Positions 61,138 through 64,000 of a DNA stretch of 64,000 bases are shown here, in pieces; position 1 is the first letter of the stretch, and each line of letters begins with the position of its first letter. The position numbers and the translations under genes are program-made. Under the pieces are notes generated by a model. It saw only the letters and a program-made list of their open reading frames with translations. It was not told the origin of the DNA and searched no databases. The DNA comes from JAUIAI01 sp041396685 (GTDB taxonomy: Bacteria > Pseudomonadota > Gammaproteobacteria > Burkholderiales > Burkholderiaceae_E), in assembly GCA_041396685.1 (NCBI GenBank), contig JAWKYD010000009.1, positions 186,001-250,000 of the forward strand. Reading direction: 5' to 3'.

Positions 61138-62087
61138 TGAAACAGATCCAGGGGCCACTCTATCTGACCCACTTCGGCCTGTCCGAAGCGCCGTTCCGGC
61201 TGACGCCCGACGTTGGCTGCTTCTACTCCGGGGCCGAGCGTGGCGAACTCCTGCACGCCTTGCTCTACGCGCTGGTGCACGGTGACGGCATCATCATGGT
61301 CACCGGCGAGGTCGGAACCGGCAAGACGACACTGTCGCGCAAGCTGATGGCGGCTGCCAATGCGCGACTGGCCTTCATCTATATCTCGAATCCGTCGATC
61401 GGACGCGACGAGTTGCTGATCGCGATGGCGGAGGAACTCGGTCTCGGTGCGCTCGCCGGCCTGCCGTCCGGCTCGTTGTCGCAACGAGTGCAGCGGCGTC
61501 TGATCGAACTCCATGCGCGCGGACGCCAGATCGTGCTGCTCGTCGACGAGGCTCACGAGATGCCCGAACAGACGTTGCAGGAGGTTCGTCTGATCTCGAA
61601 TCTCGAGACCAGTGTCCATAAACTTCTACAGATCGTGCTGTTCGGCCAACCCGAACTGGATGCCGTCATGATGCGGCCGGGCCTGCGGCCGCTGCGCGAG
61701 CGTATCAGCAACCGTATCGTGCTCATGCCGTTGACCGATGCCGAGATCGCGCGTTACCTGAATTTCCGCCTGATGCGCGCCGGCGCCCGACGCACCCTGT
61801 TCGATGAGGAAGCGCTCTCCCTGATCTGCATTTACTCGAAGGGCCTGGCGCGGCGAATCAACATCCTCGCCGAGAAGTGTCTGCTGGCCGCATACGTCGA
61901 TTGCTCACCGCAGGTGGCTGCGCGTCATGTCAGGCAGGCATTGCCCGAGGTGGCATTCCAGTTCGGACTGGCTGCCGAAGAGTTGCCGACGGCCTCGGAC
62001 GACGGGCCCGAGGTACCTGCTCCGGCACCCGTAGCGGCAAGCCGGGGACTCTGGCGGCGCCTGCGCGAGCGTGCCCTGGGCGCCTAA
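61137..62087 (+). CDS. mshM: AAA ATPase MshM (ExeA/GspA-like)
   Basis: A 316-residue AAA+ ATPase. YLTHFGLSEAPFRLTPDVGCFY is the conserved start of MshM/ExeA proteins. Walker A is GEVGTGKTTL, Walker B LLVDEAHEMP, and RRINILAEKCLLAAY closes the C-terminal lid. MshM/ExeA proteins help place or assemble the secretin in the cell wall. No peptidoglycan-binding domain is fused, unlike ExeA. It faces the OMPLA gene convergently with a 9-bp gap. Confidence 0.9.
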   Translation: MKQIQGPLYLTHFGLSEAPFRLTPDVGCFYSGAERGELLHALLYALVHGDGIIMVTGEVGTGKTTLSRKLMAAANARLAFIYISNPSIGRDELLIAMAEELGLGALAGLPSGSLSQRVQRRLIELHARGRQIVLLVDEAHEMPEQTLQEVRLISNLETSVHKLLQIVLFGQPELDAVMMRPGLRPLRERISNRIVLMPLTDAEIARYLNFRLMRAGARRTLFDEEALSLICIYSKGLARRINILAEKCLLAAYVDCSPQVAARHVRQALPEVAFQFGLAAEELPTASDDGPEVPAPAPVAASRGLWRRLRERALGA

Positions 62088-62096
62088 GCCGATCGA

Positions 62097-63182
62097 TCAA
62101 TACCAGTCGTTGAGCATCAGACCGATGCCGAGCCGCTGCACGCGACGGTTGTAGTCGACCAGGCTGTCGCCGTAGCCGTCGAACCAGCGCAGCAGCCAGC
62201 GAGTTCGTGGATTGAATCCGGTCGGATAGCTGACGTTGACTTCGAGCGCGCCCTTGCCTCCGTGGCGCAAGCCGTGCCGAAGCATTGCATTCCAGCTCAG
62301 CGAGGGGCCCGCGTAACCGAAACGGAGCGCGCCGTAGCCCAGGTAGCGAAGGATGTCGGGGTTGTCGTCGCCATCCGCAGCACCTTCGAAGGGCTTGGCG
62401 TCCTCGGGAATCCGCCACCAGGACCGCAGGCTGACCCAGTATCGTTCACGATAGTCGAAGTCGATCTGCGCGAACAGGCGGTTCCAACTGCGTGAGCGTG
62501 GCGCCGGGCGACCATTGCTCTGGTGCTCGAAGCCCGTGTCCAGCTTGCGCGCAGTCAGTCCACCGAAACTGCGGTTCAACGGCCACTGCATGAACAACTC
62601 GGGCGCATGGTTGTATTCGCGAAACGGCGAAGAGCGGTCCTGGTCGTAGGCCTGCCACCAGGCAGTGCCCGTATAGGCGAAGAACAGCACCGGCAGATCC
62701 GGCCGGCCGCGCAAGGCGGGCAATGTGAACGGCATCTTCAGGCTGACCTGAAACTGGACTTCCAGCGATCGGGAGCTTGCTTCGTCGGTCGAGAAACCCC
62801 GCGCCCAACTCGCGGGCATCAGATAGTTGGGTCGATGCGGCAGGAAGCCGAGCCGGTCGATCGCCAGTCCGAGTTCGCCGGCGAAGCGTTGCTGGATCGG
62901 GCTGTTCGACCCCGCTGCCTGGTCGCAGGCGATACGCAACTCTCTGACCGTGGCCGAGTCCGGCGCTTTTCGTAGGCGATCGGCCAGACAGTCCGCGCTG
63001 GCCGCGTTTCCCGGCGCCGACTCTGCAGACGCTGCCGGGCCTGCCGCAGCCGCTGGGCCCGCGGTGAGCGCGGTTGCCAATGACATCCCGAGCAGCAATC
63101 GCCGACATCTCCGCAGGGCAGTACCGATCCGGGTTACGGTCGGCCGGTACCACCGATGCTCGGACATATCGGGCCGCGGCAT
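62097..63182 (-). CDS. pldA: Outer-membrane phospholipase A (OMPLA)
   Basis: A 361-residue beta-barrel phospholipase A1/A2. After a signal peptide (LATALTAGPAAAA) and a linker of about 60 residues, the catalytic signature appears: DTGFEHQSNGRPAPRSRSWNR, giving the His, Ser and downstream Asn of OMPLA. The protein ends LMLNDWY with an aromatic terminal residue. The enzyme is calcium-dependent, dimeric, and acts on misplaced phospholipids in the outer leaflet. ATG 63182 is used because AAGG lies about 8 bases upstream; ATG 63188 and 63233 are in-frame options. Confidence 0.9.
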   Translation of the reverse strand: MPRPDMSEHRWYRPTVTRIGTALRRCRRLLLGMSLATALTAGPAAAAGPAASAESAPGNAASADCLADRLRKAPDSATVRELRIACDQAAGSNSPIQQRFAGELGLAIDRLGFLPHRPNYLMPASWARGFSTDEASSRSLEVQFQVSLKMPFTLPALRGRPDLPVLFFAYTGTAWWQAYDQDRSSPFREYNHAPELFMQWPLNRSFGGLTARKLDTGFEHQSNGRPAPRSRSWNRLFAQIDFDYRERYWVSLRSWWRIPEDAKPFEGAADGDDNPDILRYLGYGALRFGYAGPSLSWNAMLRHGLRHGGKGALEVNVSYPTGFNPRTRWLLRWFDGYGDSLVDYNRRVQRLGIGLMLNDWY

Positions 63183-63210
63183 GGACATAGCCTTGCTCGA
63201 TCGAAACCGA

Positions 63211-64000
63211 CTAGGAGGCCGGCGGCGGTTCATGGGTCAGCACGACCCGCGTCGCCGGCGGCGCCCGCAGCTCGAGCCTGAATTGCATCAGCCGGTCGCC
63301 GCGAAACACGTGTGCCACGGCGGAGTCTCCCGGTGATCGGCGTGCGAGCCAGGCCTCGAGACCGCGTTGACCATCGACGCGCATCTCATCGAGTGCGATC
63401 AGGCGGTCACTGGCCGACAGACCGGCCAGATGCGCCGGCCCGCCGCTCAGGACCTGCGTCAGCCTCACCGCGCCCTCTGCGTCGGCGCAGCGCGCGCCCA
63501 GCCATACCGGAGAGTCCTCGCAGGCGCGCGCTTCGACCTTGAAGCCCGCTCGTGCGAGCAGCCTGGCCAAGGGCGGATCTTCGCAGGCGTCTACCCAGCG
63601 ACGGATTTCGTTGCCGACATCCACGCCCGTGGCCTCACGAATCAGGTCGGCCATGGCGTCCTCGGGCACGCCACCGGGCCGACGATGGAAGTCGCGTCCG
63701 AATCGCTGCCAGAGGAGTCGCATCACATCGTCGAGCGAACGCTTGTGGTCACTGCGCTGCCGGATCGTGAGGTCGAGTGCCAGCGCAATCAGTGAGCCCT
63801 TGGTGTAATAGCTGACGATCGCATTGGGTGCATTTTCGTCCTGACGATAGAAGCGCGTCCAGGCGTCGAAGCTGGAGTCCGATACCGATTGCAGCGACCG
63901 CCCCGGGCCCCGCTGTACGCCGGAGATGGTCTTTCCCAGTGTGTCGAGATAGTCGTCGAGCGATATCACACCCGAGCGCACGAGCATCACGTCGTCGTAG
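63211..64000 (-). CDS. M61 family peptidase, C-terminal part (truncated by the window edge)
   Basis: The visible frame continues to the last base of the window without a start, so only the C-terminal ~260 residues are seen. It opens with YDDVMLVRSG, typical of the region after the catalytic HExxH in M61 glycyl aminopeptidases, then YTKGSLIALALDLTIRQ, and finishes with a PDZ domain (AHLAGLSASDRLIALDEMRV). The catalytic zinc motif must lie outside the window. It precedes pldA by 28 bp on the same strand and may share its transcript. Confidence 0.85.
   Translation of the reverse strand, partial: YDDVMLVRSGVISLDDYLDTLGKTISGVQRGPGRSLQSVSDSSFDAWTRFYRQDENAPNAIVSYYTKGSLIALALDLTIRQRSDHKRSLDDVMRLLWQRFGRDFHRRPGGVPEDAMADLIREATGVDVGNEIRRWVDACEDPPLARLLARAGFKVEARACEDSPVWLGARCADAEGAVRLTQVLSGGPAHLAGLSASDRLIALDEMRVDGQRGLEAWLARRSPGDSAVAHVFRGDRLMQFRLELRAPPATRVVLTHEPPPAS

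Overview
GC-rich chromosomal DNA from a proteobacterium, most likely a betaproteobacterium near Burkholderiales. The evidence is gene order: DUF971-ubiE-Tim44-ubiJ, and mltA/apaG facing rpe-gph-trpE, are arrangements I associate with that group. Ubiquinone genes, a secretin-based pilus, OMPLA and ApaG fit a Gram-negative cell. There is no rRNA, CRISPR array, prophage or insertion sequence. The one tRNA is tRNA-Phe.

Layout. 1-4.9 kb: an unrecognised partial gene, then DUF971, UbiE, a Tim44-like membrane protein and UbiJ. 5-12 kb: a PAS-GGDEF-EAL c-di-GMP protein, a minus-strand pair (histidine phosphatase, MFS transporter), prolyl aminopeptidase, and a sensor kinase that lacks its phospho-acceptor histidine. 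12.3-19.6 kb: an LhgO-like flavin oxidase, a DUF481 outer-membrane protein, a two-subunit ring-hydroxylating dioxygenase with an SDR, RNA helicase RhlE and a cupin-like protein. 19.6-22.7 kb: a MarR regulator divergent from a VOC protein / flavin monooxygenase / DUF2783 cassette, with a clear dyad operator between. 22.8-33.3 kb: EamA permease, GCS2 ligase, YbjQ, an FAD-linked dehydrogenase, a fused indolepyruvate:ferredoxin oxidoreductase and a second membrane GGDEF-EAL protein. 33.6-36.6 kb: a lipoprotein, tRNA-Phe, a UbiH-family hydroxylase and DsbC. 36.7-45 kb: mltA, apaG, rpe, gph and the trp genes, with a candidate Trp-rich leader peptide before trpE and a CAP lipoprotein on the opposite strand between trpE and trpG.

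45-62 kb holds the most distinctive block, an MSHA-like type IV pilus island. Twelve minus-strand genes run almost without gaps from the secretin MshL to the first pilin. They include a PilM-PilN fusion, the MshE motor, the MshG platform, PilO/PilP-like proteins, two large pilin-like proteins and an ABC-2 permease. A second, nearly identical pilin follows behind a terminator. The matching ABC ATPase and the MshM AAA ATPase lie divergently at the far end, so an ABC transporter is split across the pilus island. The window ends with an OMPLA phospholipase and a partial M61 peptidase.

Themes: c-di-GMP signalling (two GGDEF-EAL proteins and an MshEN-type pilus motor), aromatic catabolism (dioxygenase, flavin monooxygenase, arylpyruvate oxidoreductase), ubiquinone synthesis, and envelope or pilus assembly. 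All functions are read from sequence motifs and gene context; no database search was run.
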